Shown here: one piece after another, positions 53,001 through 61,828 of the stretch
Position numbering within the stretch: the first letter of the stretch is position 1
Layout of the letters: every line of letters begins with the position of its first letter
Assembly: GCA_022796875.1 (NCBI GenBank)
Contig: JAAWJJ010000007.1
Location: 1 to 64,000 of the forward strand
Reading direction: 5' to 3'
Source: Eubacterium sp.
GTDB lineage: Bacteria; Bacillota; Clostridia; Lachnospirales; Lachnospiraceae
Length of the DNA stretch: 64,000 bases
Notes under the pieces: model-generated
The model's input: the letters and a program-made list of their open reading frames with translations, nothing else
The model's database searches: none
What the model was told of the DNA's origin: nothing
Program-made: the position numbers and the translations under genes

Positions 53001-54990
53001 GGGCAGCAATATTGAAATATCCGGGACAGCAGCCGTCGGAATGGAAAATTTCGGGACGGCGGATTTACATAATATCAGTATCAATGGGAAATACCGTATG
53101 GGGTCCGCTAAAAGAACCGTTTCGGATAAAAAAGAGATCGGAATATTGCTCCGGCAGTCCGGCGGGAAAATGGTGGTCGACGGAGAAAAAACGACACTTT
53201 CCAATGCAGGAGAAAGCGGTATTTACGTGATGAAAAACAGCAGTATTTCGCTTTTGGGAGGAACGATATCCGCAAATAAGTATGGCATTTATAATGGAGG
53301 AACCGCGACAATACCGCCAGGAAGCACGGTAAACGTGTCGGAAAACGTTACGGGGATTTGCAATTCCCAGAACGGCACATTGATCCAGAAAGACGGAACA
53401 ATTACAAAGAGCGCTTCGAAAACGGGAATTGAACAGCATGGAATTTACAAGATGTCAGGGAATGCAGCCGTAGATGAGAGCAATTATGTTTATTTGGCGG
53501 CAGGATGCTGCATTACGGTAGATGCTGCGTTGAATACAAAAAGGCTGACGGCACGCATCCGCCCGGAAGATTATTTTCTGGGCAGGGTTGTGGTAAGGAC
53601 AGAGGCCGTAAAAGGAAAAGAGCAGAAAGCGTCCGACGTGCAGAACTGGGGTACGGATCGTGACAGCCATGTACGTTTTACTTTATATACTTCCGGAAAA
53701 GACGAAGAATTTACGCAGAAAGTATACTCCGAGCTTGGACTGGGGGATAAAATAAATAAAACGGTCTTTTCTTCCGGGGCAGGACTGGAAAAGACAAAAA
53801 CGTTCCGTTCTTCAAAAAACGGCGCTTCCCTCTATGATAAGATATTAAGCCAGGAGTTTGCGGGAAAAAAGGAACTGACAGCAGCTGCGGAAAGCTGGAA
53901 AAATGATATTTTCCTTACGGAAACTTATTCGATTACGTTTGACGACCATATTTACATTTCTTATGACAGCAGCCGCGACAGTGAAAAAGAGGAGTATCGG
54001 GTGAAAGCCTGGAAAAGATATACGGATTCGGAAGTGAACAACACGGAATCAAAAGCCTCCCTGTCAGAAATTATGAAAAACGCGGATTTATTCCGTGTGC
54101 ATGTAAATAATCGCAATCCGCAGATCAAATACTGGTGCGAAGATCTGCCGCTCAATATTGGGACGGATGCGGGCGGCACATTAAAAGAGGGAGTGTTAAA
54201 AGACGCTACATTAAAAACCACTCTGGAAGAAGCGGACGGAAAATTTGCGTACTGGTTTTTTGATAAAAAAGAATACCCGTCAGAAACGGACCGTCAGAGC
54301 GAATATTCCGACGGGATGCCAAATTTGATTACGCAGGATGATATTGTAAAAGCAGATCATGTTTATACATGGAACGAGGCTCATGTATTGCGTTCCGCCT
54401 GGGATCTGACCTGTGACGTGGACTACAGTTACCACGGAACGGATGCTGAGAAAAAGGAAAGGTACCGCGTAAATATGGCGCAGGATCCGTATCAGCCCCT
54501 GCTTTCCGACTATACGTTTCTGGAGTATGTGGAAATGGAACATTGCAGTATCCCGGATGCACAAAACCAAATATCGGATGGGGGCATTATTTATGAGGAT
54601 GCCGCAGGCAGGCGTCACGAATTAACGGATTATGTTTCTTCCGTGGCCGGTGATCACTCATACAGCGCGCTGCAAAAGGCGGAGGAAGCGTCCGCAGACG
54701 ATACGGTACGCCATATATTTGACGAAAACAATGAAACCGTTCGGAAATATCATTTATCGGAGCAGCCGGTAACGTTAGATCGGAATATGGAAACGGGCCA
54801 GGAGAGCGTTTCGGTATTTCTAGCCTGGACGCAGGATCCGTATGCGGAATTTGATTACAAGAATATGTTTGGCAGGGACAGCCTGAAACCGGATTTCCTG
54901 TTTCCGATGTATTTGCAAAAAGGAATCGGGAATCCAGGAGCGCTGATGCATCAGCAGAAAGTATATGACGGCCTGTGGCCGCCGGCATAG
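50074..54990 (+). CDS. Exported surface protein: degenerate subtilase domain plus beta-helix
   Basis: 1638 aa. Signal peptide (residues 1-28, IIAVILIIAACFGTFGM). Residues about 150-340 follow the peptidase S8 fold, keeping the serine block SGTSIAAAYVCAYIASAML, but the Asp motif reads LAMISNAANAL and the HGTH block is missing, so the catalytic triad is incomplete and activity is unlikely. A Glu/Pro-rich stretch (about 383-430) has 12-residue EEPDALEEPEHP repeats. Residues about 450-1150 hold a pectate-lyase-like right-handed beta-helix (GNLTVNGGTFYDNGSCGLWN, NSGIYVMK-like turns). The last 480 residues are of mixed type. No LPxTG or membrane anchor ends the protein. AAAAAGGAG is 8 nt before the ATG. 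Probably a large adhesin or carbohydrate-binding protein. Confidence 0.75.
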   Translation: MYKKIIAVILIIAACFGTFGMKSAIAAAPQEGGGAAMDCGTKAAFSEYETMKEFQIEIQKLQELCQNVIITVGEPDLSALTVKPEQALFCRDIFVLVFADEEKARTAAEQVPGAIINAKQTLNNIFCDGGSADLENSAAEYNSASEPVSSLKLAMISNAANALVLEKAVRSSVGNGTEIECFTIDVYRENGESTMLDLCIAIETAVEESADLILLTSGGQGSSVLLEKAVLDAYNAGIPVVTAAGDKSEEIREHVPANVKRAITVSAVDEKKRLAQYSNYGSGTDFTSYGSYCRKPVETDDEKKSVRYSGTSIAAAYVCAYIASAMLSDPGMDPDRLEDKMIAEAQELEDDIITRDNTGEVSLRYGHGFLYPKAETDQTGNPEESEIPEEPDALEELEILEEPSALEEPEHPEEPDALEEPEHPEEPGKAEKSAKSGKSEKMERSSRVKAAGQEKAASVHVNTFSEFKKYAESISKDYVIYLDRTINLTEQMDIAKKITIYLNGYTIRPKDKNFPVTNSGVVRVAFNVKKNAVLTFKGSGNISGNSSALSMQGNLINVKSGGKFEADNVTFLNVKNVQSVMGDGATSLLFNDGTAVLNHCTVKNCVSDYGYTLFNRAGTMDISKCTIQGNTGGAAAGNGGKIFVHNNTLIQGNTMAAKYKEKNYKGASNGGLVAQKGCTMYLYGTVTVSKNASVVSGGGMHVMGTVLAGYKPDGSAVVSKLVFQENKSERYGGGIGVYGGKMSLSKQVNLEVKENQCASGYTGSGIYVSSGNETGKLTADVGAALSVHGNGTVGSGICVGKGSELTLATNNVKVYGEAANGIISSGNVSLNGGSFYQNKSSGIYNSGNLTVNGGTFYDNGSCGLWNSTNGILKVNGSMSSGFRKYKSVSDYETAANGTYAVKNEGIMDIAGKSGSINGTRLYGNHKNYAVFGNMKTSRLTVDENTNLAIFANGSKWGFYNDAPAAVSKINGNKTAAGSNIEISGTAAVGMENFGTADLHNISINGKYRMGSAKRTVSDKKEIGILLRQSGGKMVVDGEKTTLSNAGESGIYVMKNSSISLLGGTISANKYGIYNGGTATIPPGSTVNVSENVTGICNSQNGTLIQKDGTITKSASKTGIEQHGIYKMSGNAAVDESNYVYLAAGCCITVDAALNTKRLTARIRPEDYFLGRVVVRTEAVKGKEQKASDVQNWGTDRDSHVRFTLYTSGKDEEFTQKVYSELGLGDKINKTVFSSGAGLEKTKTFRSSKNGASLYDKILSQEFAGKKELTAAAESWKNDIFLTETYSITFDDHIYISYDSSRDSEKEEYRVKAWKRYTDSEVNNTESKASLSEIMKNADLFRVHVNNRNPQIKYWCEDLPLNIGTDAGGTLKEGVLKDATLKTTLEEADGKFAYWFFDKKEYPSETDRQSEYSDGMPNLITQDDIVKADHVYTWNEAHVLRSAWDLTCDVDYSYHGTDAEKKERYRVNMAQDPYQPLLSDYTFLEYVEMEHCSIPDAQNQISDGGIIYEDAAGRRHELTDYVSSVAGDHSYSALQKAEEASADDTVRHIFDENNETVRKYHLSEQPVTLDRNMETGQESVSVFLAWTQDPYAEFDYKNMFGRDSLKPDFLFPMYLQKGIGNPGALMHQQKVYDGLWPPA
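51272..51355 (+). repeat. 36-bp in-frame tandem repeat in the surface protein
   Basis: Units encode EEPSALEEPEHP, EEPDALEEPEHP and a partial third, with an earlier diverged EEPDALEELEIL. The acidic, Pro-rich segment likely acts as a flexible spacer between the subtilase-like domain and the beta-helix. Confidence 0.85.
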
Positions 54991-55083
54991 ACAGAAATTT
55001 TATCCAGAGAAAGGGGAAAATTGTCGGCAGTTTGATCTTTTCTTTTGTAAAACGGCTTTACCGTAAACTTCTAAAGTTGGTGG

Positions 55084-55393
55084 TATAAAAAATATTATCA
55101 GAACATTTGCTTTGTGGTTTCGGACGGCAGACGACACAAAACATTCTGTCCTGCCTGTTTCGTCAAATGGAGGCTCTAATCCCGCCGGATTATTCTACGG
55201 TTCCTGACGCAACCGCCCTCAATGCGCCGTCCAGGCGCACTCGGGCTTTTGGGGACATCCCTGTCCCTAAATTGCTGTCTGGAAACGGCGGGAGTAAGAC
55301 CCTCTCATTTTCCTGCACAAGGACAGTCCATCCCGTTTTGTGCCGTCTGCCTGTAAACATCAGTAATAAAATGTTCCGACAACATTTTTGTAG
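55084..55393 (-). repeat. MITE-like element, copy B (310 bp)
   Basis: Reverse orientation relative to copy A. Terminal repeats: TATAAAAAATATTATCAGAA at 55084 and the complementary TAAAATGTTCCGACAACATT at 55368-55393. The internal block with the GGGGACATCCCTGTCCC hairpin and the TGCGCC/GGCGCA hairpin matches A and C at roughly 90 percent by eye, and the block TCCATTTGACGAAACAGGCA is shared. Confidence 0.75.
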
Positions 55394-55485
55394 GCAGAAA
55401 AGATCGGCGTAGTGGCAGCTCCAATAGTTCCATTAAATATTTCAGAAGATTGCAGTATAAGAGCAAGCTTTCAAAGACGTGGAAT

Positions 55486-55712
55486 GTCAGGCCGGTACAA
55501 AATAATAACCAATTGTCCTTGCGGAAGAAAATGAGATTTTCTTAGCGCGCTGTGTTTGAACAGCAATTTGGGGACAGGGATGTCCCCAAAAGCCCGAGTG
55601 CGCCCGGACGGCGCATTGAGGGCGATTGCGTACGCAAAAAGTAATCATGGCAGAGCGGTTAGAAAATCCATTTGATGGAGCAGGCAATTGTTATATTTTG
55701 TACGAGCCTGAC
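55486..55712 (+). repeat. MITE-like element, copy C (227 bp), variant ends
   Basis: Ends are GTCAGGCCGGTACAAAATAA at 55486 and the complement of GTCAGGCTCGTACAAAATAT at 55712, different from A/B but of the same plan. It shares the core: GGGGACAGGGATGTCCCC (7-bp perfect stem, 4-nt loop), the TGCGCC/GGCGCA hairpin and the AAATCCATTTGATGGAGCA block. Confidence 0.75.
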
Positions 55713-55898
55713 AAAATATATATGAAATCAGGTTCTTTGGTTCTGCCAACTTCTGATAATATTTTTTATACCGTCAACTTTTAGAAATTATGAATCAAGC
55801 CGTTCCGTAAAGAAACGACAAAACTGCCAGCGGCTTTCCCCACCCTGTGAAAAATAATGTAATCTTATTTTTTCAGGTTAAAAAAATAAAAAAAGTTG

Positions 55899-55926
55899 TT
55901 GCATTTTTTTGAAAATTATATATAAT
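55899..55926 (+). promoter_or_regulatory. tRNA-Thr promoter
   Basis: TTGCAT (55899-55904) and consensus TATAAT (55921-55926) are 16 nt apart, 13 nt before the first tRNA base. Confidence 0.75.
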
Positions 55927-55939
55927 AGAATTTGTGAGC

Positions 55940-56012
<73 letters not shown>

Positions 56013-56018
56013 TACGGG

Positions 56019-56053
56019 AGAAAGAGGAACAGATCGTTTCCTCTTTCTTTTTT
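56019..56053 (+). terminator. Terminator after tRNA-Thr
   Basis: AGAAAGAGGAA (56019-56029) pairs perfectly with TTCCTCTTTCT (56038-56048) and is followed by TTTTT. Confidence 0.9.
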
Positions 56054-56111
56054 GTTGTATATAAAATGATACAAAAACTTAATAAAATCTTAATAAAATC
56101 AGAGAGAATTA

Positions 56112-56140
56112 TTGTTTTTTCCGTAAGGAATGAATATAAT
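56112..56140 (+). promoter_or_regulatory. cysD promoter
   Basis: TTGTTT (56112-56117) and TATAAT (56135-56140) are 17 nt apart, 41 nt before the cysD start. Confidence 0.75.
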
Positions 56141-56180
56141 AATAATTGTACATTTTTACAGGAATATAGGAGAAAAGAAA

Positions 56181-57080
56181 ATGGACAAGTTATCTCATCT
56201 TGACAAACTCGAAGCGGAGGCCATTTATATTATGCGGGAAGTTGCGGCGGAGTGTGAGAAGCCGGTCATGCTTTATTCAATCGGGAAAGACAGTTCCGTG
56301 ATGCTGCATCTGGCGTTAAAAGCATTTTATCCGGAAAAACCGCCTTTTCCGTTTCTTCACATTGATACGACCTGGAAATTTCATGAGATGATAGAGTTTC
56401 GTGATGCTGTTGCTTCCAAATACGGCCTGGAAATGTTGGTTTATTCCAATGAAGAGGGAATCCAAAAAGGGATCAATCCGTTTGACCATGGTTCCGCTTA
56501 TACGGATATCATGAAAACGCAGGCGTTAAAACAGGCATTGGATCACTATGAATTTACGGCGGCGTTTGGCGGAGCCAGACGGGATGAAGAAAAATCAAGG
56601 GCGAAAGAACGCGTGTTTTCTTTCCGGAATGAGGGACATGCATGGGATCCGAAAAACCAGCGGCCGGAAATGTGGAAAGTATATAATACCCGCATTGAAA
56701 AAGGGCAGAGTATCCGCGTATTTCCGTTATCAAACTGGACGGAAAAAGATATCTGGCAATACATAGAGCGGGAGAATATAGAGATTGTGCCGTTGTATTT
56801 TGCAAAGGAACGGCCGGTCGTATACCGTGACGGAAATATTATCATGGTAGACGATAACCGGATGAGGCTTCTGCCGGGGGAAAAGCCGGAGATGAAAAAA
56901 GTGCGTTTTCGGACGCTGGGCTGTTATCCGCTGACAGGGGGCATAGAATCGGAGGCATCTACGTTGAAAGAGATTGTGGTGGAAACGCTGGGCGCCGTTT
57001 ATTCGGAGAGGACGAGCCGTGTGATCGACCATGAGGCGGCCGGAAGTATGGAAAGACGTAAGAGAGAGGGATATTTTTAA
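56181..57080 (+). CDS. cysD: Sulfate adenylyltransferase subunit 2
   Basis: 299 aa from ATG 56181 (AGGAGA 8 nt upstream; the frame before it has no ribosome site and homologues begin near [20 protein letters not shown]). It forms APS from sulfate and ATP, driven by the GTPase CysN. The PP-loop reads [50 protein letters not shown] and [14 protein letters not shown] are family blocks. It is directly followed by the cysN-cysC fusion. Confidence 0.96.
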   Translation: MDKLSHLDKLEAEAIYIMREVAAECEKPVMLYSIGKDSSVMLHLALKAFYPEKPPFPFLHIDTTWKFHEMIEFRDAVASKYGLEMLVYSNEEGIQKGINPFDHGSAYTDIMKTQALKQALDHYEFTAAFGGARRDEEKSRAKERVFSFRNEGHAWDPKNQRPEMWKVYNTRIEKGQSIRVFPLSNWTEKDIWQYIERENIEIVPLYFAKERPVVYRDGNIIMVDDNRMRLLPGEKPEMKKVRFRTLGCYPLTGGIESEASTLKEIVVETLGAVYSERTSRVIDHEAAGSMERRKREGYF

Positions 57081-57081
57081 T

Positions 57082-58920
57082 ATGGACGGATTATTAAAAT
57101 TTATTACCTGCGGAAGTGTGGACGATGGAAAATCGACGTTGATCGGCCATATGCTCTATGATGCGAAGCTGTTGTTTGCCGATCAGGAACAGTCGCTGCA
57201 GCTGGATTCCAAAGCGGGAAGTGCAGGTGGAGAAATGGATTATTCCCTGCTGTTGGACGGTCTGATGGCCGAGCGCGAGCAGGGCATCACGATTGACGTT
57301 GCGTATCGTTATTTTACAACGAACCGCCGGAGCTTTATCGTTGCGGATACGCCGGGACATGAAGAGTATACGCGGAATATGGCGGTCGGCGCTTCTTTTG
57401 CTGATCTGGCGGTCATTCTTGTTGATGCGACAAAAGGCGTGCTGATCCAGACGAAACGCCATACGAGAATCTGTGCTTTGATGGGAATCCGTGATTTCGT
57501 ATTTGTGGTAAACAAAATGGACCTGATCCACTACGGACAGCAGCAGTTTGAATCCATTGAAAAAGATATCCGGAAATTTGTGGCAGAGTTTCCGTGCCAT
57601 ACGCTAAAAATCATTCCGGTTTCGGCTACAGTCGGCGACAGCATTAATTCCAGATCCGACGTAATGGCCTGGTATCACGGGGAAACGTTGTTGGAGTACC
57701 TGGAACAGGTGGAAACTATTGAGGATAAAAGCGACGAAAAAAAATTTTGCATGCCGGTACAGAGAACCTGCCGTCCGCATTTGGATTTCCGGGGATTTCA
57801 GGGACAGATTGAAAGCGGAAATATTTCGAAAGGCGATAAGATTACCGTATTGCCAAGTGGAGAAAGCGCGCATGTAGAGCGTATTTATATTGCCGATCAG
57901 GAATCGAACCGCGCGGTGGCGGGACAGCCGGTGACGCTTCGGCTTGACAGGGAGATCGATATTTCCAGAGGATGCGTGCTGACTGGAGAGCTTCCATGCA
58001 AAGTCAGCAGCCTTTGCCAGGTAAAGCTTTTGTGGATGGACGACGATAGTTTGTATGCCGGAAAAAATTTTATTTTGAAGCTGGGGACGCGGATGGTATC
58101 TTCTACCGTTATGAAAATATCGTACAAAATTGATATTAACAGCGGGGAGAGGGTTCCGGCGGAGCAGATTTTCAAAAATGAGATCGCGGTTTGTGAGATC
58201 AATACCGCAGAGCGGATTGTCATGGACAAATTTGAAAACAATAAGGTGCTGGGAGGATTTATATTAATCGACCGGATTACAAATATGACTTCCGCATGCG
58301 GGACGGTGGAAAAGGTTTTGAACCGTTCCGAGAACGTGACCTGGCAGGAACTGGATATTACGAAAGAAATCCGTGCCGGGCAGAAAAAGCAAAATCCACT
58401 GACTTTATGGTTTACCGGCTTATCGGGATCCGGAAAATCGACGCTGGTCAACGAACTGGAAAAGCGTCTGGTATCGGCCGGATACCATACTATGGTGTTG
58501 GACGGGGATAATATTCGGCTGGGACTGAACAAAAATCTCGGGTTCAGCAGACAGGACCGAATCGAAAATATCCGCCGGATTTCGGAAGTTGCGAAATTGA
58601 TGAACGACGCAGGGCTGATCGTATTAACTTCTTTTATCTCACCGTTTGAGGCCGACAGACAGAACGCCCGCGGCATTATCGGAGAAGAATTTGTGGAAGT
58701 ATATGTTTCCACGCCGATTGATATTTGTGAAAAACGGGACGTCAAAGGATTGTACAAAAAAGCGAGAAAAGGGGAAATCCCGGAATTTACCGGAATCAGC
58801 AGCCCATATGAAGTGCCGGAACATCCTGATATTTCCGTGGACACTTCTGTAAAGACAGTCGAAGAAAATGCCGATGAAATAATGGAGAAGATTCAGGATT
58901 TATTGAATGGCTGTAAGTAA
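57082..58920 (+). CDS. cysNC: Fused sulfate adenylyltransferase subunit 1 / APS kinase
   Basis: 612 aa from ATG 57082, one base after the cysD stop codon; the GAGAGAGGG ribosome site is 11 nt upstream. The N-terminal half is an EF-Tu-like GTPase (GSVDDGKST, DTPGHEEYTRNM, NKMDL) with beta-barrel domains. The C-terminal about 180 residues form APS kinase (P-loop GLSGSGKST about residue 447; LDGDNIRLGLNKNLGFS; FISPFEADRQNAR). The product is PAPS. No PAPS reductase or sulfite reductase is nearby, so PAPS may go to sulfotransferases or to a reductase elsewhere. Confidence 0.96.
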   Translation: MDGLLKFITCGSVDDGKSTLIGHMLYDAKLLFADQEQSLQLDSKAGSAGGEMDYSLLLDGLMAEREQGITIDVAYRYFTTNRRSFIVADTPGHEEYTRNMAVGASFADLAVILVDATKGVLIQTKRHTRICALMGIRDFVFVVNKMDLIHYGQQQFESIEKDIRKFVAEFPCHTLKIIPVSATVGDSINSRSDVMAWYHGETLLEYLEQVETIEDKSDEKKFCMPVQRTCRPHLDFRGFQGQIESGNISKGDKITVLPSGESAHVERIYIADQESNRAVAGQPVTLRLDREIDISRGCVLTGELPCKVSSLCQVKLLWMDDDSLYAGKNFILKLGTRMVSSTVMKISYKIDINSGERVPAEQIFKNEIAVCEINTAERIVMDKFENNKVLGGFILIDRITNMTSACGTVEKVLNRSENVTWQELDITKEIRAGQKKQNPLTLWFTGLSGSGKSTLVNELEKRLVSAGYHTMVLDGDNIRLGLNKNLGFSRQDRIENIRRISEVAKLMNDAGLIVLTSFISPFEADRQNARGIIGEEFVEVYVSTPIDICEKRDVKGLYKKARKGEIPEFTGISSPYEVPEHPDISVDTSVKTVEENADEIMEKIQDLLNGCK

Positions 58921-58938
58921 AAAACAGTATATTATATT

Positions 58939-60114
58939 ATGATAAGATTAGTTTTATTTGAAATTATCTGGATATTTTTTCAGGTGGTGTTGGTTGCCAT
59001 AGCCTACGGGTATCTTTTAAAATTACATAAACTGGTGACTATGGGGATATTGGCCGCCGTAGGGGCGGCTATTCCGTTTTTTCGGGATTTGCCGCAGGAC
59101 ATCAGGATTATCGGTCCGTTGGCCTGTCTGGCGGTATCCCTGGTGTATCTTTTTTTTCATGCGGAAGGGATTGTCAACGAGCCGATACTGGATCGGAAAA
59201 CCGCGTTTTTACGTGCCGGCATGATGGCGTTATCGACTCTCGGAACGGATAAAAAGGTGTATCGGACGTTTTTTGAAAAAGAGGAGTATGACGAAAACGG
59301 TTACCGTATTTCAAGGTGCCGGCTTCCGAAAGGTTTTAAACGCCGGTGTGAAATGGTAGATGGCAGCCATGTGGAAATCTACACTCCGGAGAATCCGAAT
59401 GAAAAAGTAGTGTTTATGCTTCCTGGCGGCGGATTTGCCGGGCGTTTTACCGATTTTAAAATGAGTTATACGTGGGATTATTCCGCAGCGCTGCACGGTG
59501 CGCGTATTATTGTGCTGGATTACCTGACGACGTTAGACGGTGTCAGATGCCCGCATCCGTTAGAGGAAGCCGTGAAAGTATATCGTTGGATATTGAAAAA
59601 AGGAGTCAGGCCGGAACATATGATTGTTGCCGGGGACAGCGCGGGCGGTAATCTGGAATTGGTGTTTTTGGATTATTTGAAGCGGGAAGGGCTGCCGATG
59701 CCGCGGGCAGGCGTGACGTTTTCCGCATGGACGGATCTGACGGCGACTTCTCCGTCTTTTCAGTCAAAAAAACGGTATGACGCCTTGTTTGGCGGCAACC
59801 GCGTGATTTATATAGCAGCGGAAGAGTATATAAAAGGCACAGGCAAAAATCTGGAGGATACCGATGTTTCTCCCTATTTTATGAGCGATTTTTCGGGATT
59901 TCCCCCTATGCTGATGCAGGTAGGCAGCAATGAAATGCTGTTGAGCGGCACAGTAGACGTGGCAAAGAAAATGATCCTTTCCGGGGTAGATGTCACTTTG
60001 GAAGTGTATTCCGGGATGTATCATGAGTTTCAGCGCGGCAGTCAGTTTAATTACCAGGCCAGAATGGCCTGGAATCATGTGGAAAGTTTTGCCGCGAATG
60101 TTTTTTCAGAGTAG
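58939..60114 (+). CDS. Alpha/beta hydrolase with N-terminal membrane segments (HSL-type)
   Basis: 391 aa. Three hydrophobic stretches (about 1-90) suggest a membrane anchor. The hydrolase domain has an oxyanion-hole motif PGGGFAG (about 160) and the nucleophile elbow GDSAGG (Ser234), then DLTATSPSF and a C-terminal His in MYHEFQRGSQ. This is the hormone-sensitive-lipase-like esterase type. The substrate is unknown. No clear ribosome site precedes the ATG, 18 nt after cysNC, so it may be translationally linked to it. Confidence 0.8.
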   Translation: MIRLVLFEIIWIFFQVVLVAIAYGYLLKLHKLVTMGILAAVGAAIPFFRDLPQDIRIIGPLACLAVSLVYLFFHAEGIVNEPILDRKTAFLRAGMMALSTLGTDKKVYRTFFEKEEYDENGYRISRCRLPKGFKRRCEMVDGSHVEIYTPENPNEKVVFMLPGGGFAGRFTDFKMSYTWDYSAALHGARIIVLDYLTTLDGVRCPHPLEEAVKVYRWILKKGVRPEHMIVAGDSAGGNLELVFLDYLKREGLPMPRAGVTFSAWTDLTATSPSFQSKKRYDALFGGNRVIYIAAEEYIKGTGKNLEDTDVSPYFMSDFSGFPPMLMQVGSNEMLLSGTVDVAKKMILSGVDVTLEVYSGMYHEFQRGSQFNYQARMAWNHVESFAANVFSE

Positions 60115-60154
60115 GAAAAAATTTCGCACAAGGAACTATTTTGAACCAGGAAAC

Positions 60155-60961
60155 CTATGCCGCTTTTGAAAATTTTTTCTCAACGACGGTAATGATCTGA
60201 TACAGGGCAAATGCGATCACGCATAAGACCAGGATGGAAAGGATGACCCAGTCCATCTTAAACACCTGGCTTCCATAGATGATTAGATAACCTAATCCTT
60301 TGCGGGCGGCAATAAATTCTCCGATAATTACGCCGACCAGGCATAACCCGATGTTTACTTTCATAATTGTAAGCAGATTGGGAATATTGGACGGCAGGAT
60401 GATTTTAAATAAAACATCCTTTTTGTTTCCGCCTAAAGTGGCGATCAGCTTGTATTTGTCGGGTTCTACTTCCTGGAAACCGCGGTACAGGCTCAAAACA
60501 GAACCGAATATGGCAACCGACAACCCGGTAATGATAATCGTTTTCATGTTGCCGCCAAACCAGACGATCAGCAGCGGGGCAAGCGCGGATTTTGGCAGGC
60601 TGTTTAGTATGACAAGGTAAGGTTCCGTAGCGTTGGCCGCCGTTTTAAAATACCATAACAGAATCGCGCAAAGCAGCGAGAGCAGCGTGACAAGAAGAAA
60701 ACTGACGGCGGTTTCCAACAGGGTTATGGAAATATGGCTGAAGAAAGCGTTTTCTTTTGTTAAAAAAATAAAACATTGCACCAGACGGGACGGGCTGGCG
60801 AAAAAAAAGCTGTCGATGATCCCGCAGGAGGCAGTGATCTCCCACAATATTAAAAAAACAGCGATAATCAGGATCCGTATCAAATGGATGCGGATTTTTC
60901 TTTTTTTGATCTCCCGCAAGTAGTGATTTCGTTCTGTTGAAACGTTTTTTTCAGGAAGCAT
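60155..60961 (-). CDS. ABC transporter permease (SsuC/TauC-like)
   Basis: 268 aa with about six membrane helices. The EAA-type loop (GEFIAARKGLGYLIIYGSQV) and the LPSNIPNLLTIMKVNIG segment mark the nitrate/sulfonate/taurine permease group (it may also serve HMP or other small acids). Its start overlaps the end of the ATPase gene by 11 nt, a coupled pair. No solute-binding protein is encoded near, which is unusual for this type. Confidence 0.85.
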   Translation of the reverse strand: MLPEKNVSTERNHYLREIKKRKIRIHLIRILIIAVFLILWEITASCGIIDSFFFASPSRLVQCFIFLTKENAFFSHISITLLETAVSFLLVTLLSLLCAILLWYFKTAANATEPYLVILNSLPKSALAPLLIVWFGGNMKTIIITGLSVAIFGSVLSLYRGFQEVEPDKYKLIATLGGNKKDVLFKIILPSNIPNLLTIMKVNIGLCLVGVIIGEFIAARKGLGYLIIYGSQVFKMDWVILSILVLCVIAFALYQIITVVEKKFSKAA

Positions 60962-61718
60962 TGGTGTTTAATTCCTCCCATAATATATTAAAATATGTCT
61001 TAAACTCTTTTTCCTGCCGCCGTTCCAAAGGGGTCAGCGACGGAGAAAAATCAGTGCACAGTATCTGTTTGACGGTTCCCGGCCGTGGAGTAAAAATCAG
61101 TATCCGGTCCCCGAAAGAAATGGCTTCCGACAGATCGTGTGTGACTAATATGGCAGTGCTGCTGCGGGAACGTAAAATAGAACTGATATCATTGCTTACA
61201 CGGATGCGCGTCTGGTAATCCAATGCGGAAAACGGTTCATCAAGGAGCAGCAGCTTCGGATTCAATACGAGTGTGCGGATCAGGGCGGCTCTTTGCCTCA
61301 TTCCTCCGGAGAGAGAAGAAGGTTTTTGGTCTTTAAAATCATACAGGCCGTATTCTTTTAACAGTTCTAACGCTGCATGGAGATTTTGCGGTGTCATTTT
61401 ATGCTGGATTTCCAGGCCGAGTATTACATTTTCATAGATCGTACGCCATTCTAACAGTTGGTCCTGCTGCAGCATATATCCGGTCAGGCAGCCGGAATGT
61501 TCGCCGGTATCATGATGGAATGTTATCGTGCCGCTGCTTGGCAGATATAATCCCTGTATCAAATTAAGCAGAGTGGATTTCCCGCACCCGCTGGGTCCTA
61601 CAACAGCAATAAATTCGCCTTTTTCTACGGAAAATGAAACACGGTCTAACGCTTTGGTTTCGGCAAGCGGCGTTTGAAAAGTGTAGGATACATTTTCCAG
61701 GTGAACGAGTGGTTTCAT
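60951..61718 (-). CDS. ABC transporter ATP-binding protein (SsuB/TauB-like)
   Basis: 255 aa. Walker A GPSGCGKSTL, Q-loop MLQQDQLLEWRTI, signature LSGGMRQRAALIRTL, Walker B LLLLDEPFSALD and H-loop LVTHDLSEAISFGDRILIF are all intact. Partner of the following permease. AAGGAAAG precedes the ATG. It sits about 70 nt after the ferredoxin terminator, so it is probably a separate unit. Confidence 0.9.
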   Translation of the reverse strand: MKPLVHLENVSYTFQTPLAETKALDRVSFSVEKGEFIAVVGPSGCGKSTLLNLIQGLYLPSSGTITFHHDTGEHSGCLTGYMLQQDQLLEWRTIYENVILGLEIQHKMTPQNLHAALELLKEYGLYDFKDQKPSSLSGGMRQRAALIRTLVLNPKLLLLDEPFSALDYQTRIRVSNDISSILRSRSSTAILVTHDLSEAISFGDRILIFTPRPGTVKQILCTDFSPSLTPLERRQEKEFKTYFNILWEELNTNAS

Positions 61719-61789
61719 AGTAGACTTCTTTCCTTTTTTCTATACTATGATACGGACAGCAAAAGGGTGAATTTCGGCTGCGGGACAGA

Positions 61790-61822
61790 AAAAAAGCTGC
61801 TGCAAAATCTGCAACAGCTTTT
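61790..61822 (-). terminator. Terminator after the ferredoxin gene
   Basis: On the minus strand AAAAGCTGTTGCA pairs with TGCAGCAGCTTTT (one mismatch) and is followed by a run of T, 50 nt beyond the ferredoxin stop codon. Confidence 0.8.
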
Positions 61823-61828
61823 CGGTGG

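Larger units (their letters stand above)
55051..55804. mobile_element. Composite MITE-like element with long terminal inverted repeats (754 bp)
   Basis: The arms at 55051-55102 and 55751-55804 are about 53 bp long and pair over most positions (AACGGCTT at the outside, TATAAAAAATATTATCAGAA at the inside). Between them lie copy B (55084-55393) in reverse and copy C (55486-55712) forward, so two related units face each other. No transposase frame is inside. The remaining unexplained bases of 54991-55939 (a short stretch after the surface-protein stop and the run to the tRNA promoter) hold no gene that I can support. Confidence 0.7.

Noticed and set aside
55107-55412. Open frame of 101 codons (and related frames at 31054-31296 and 55487-55687)
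   Set aside because: They are translations of the MITE-like repeat, differ between copies, and lack ribosome sites.
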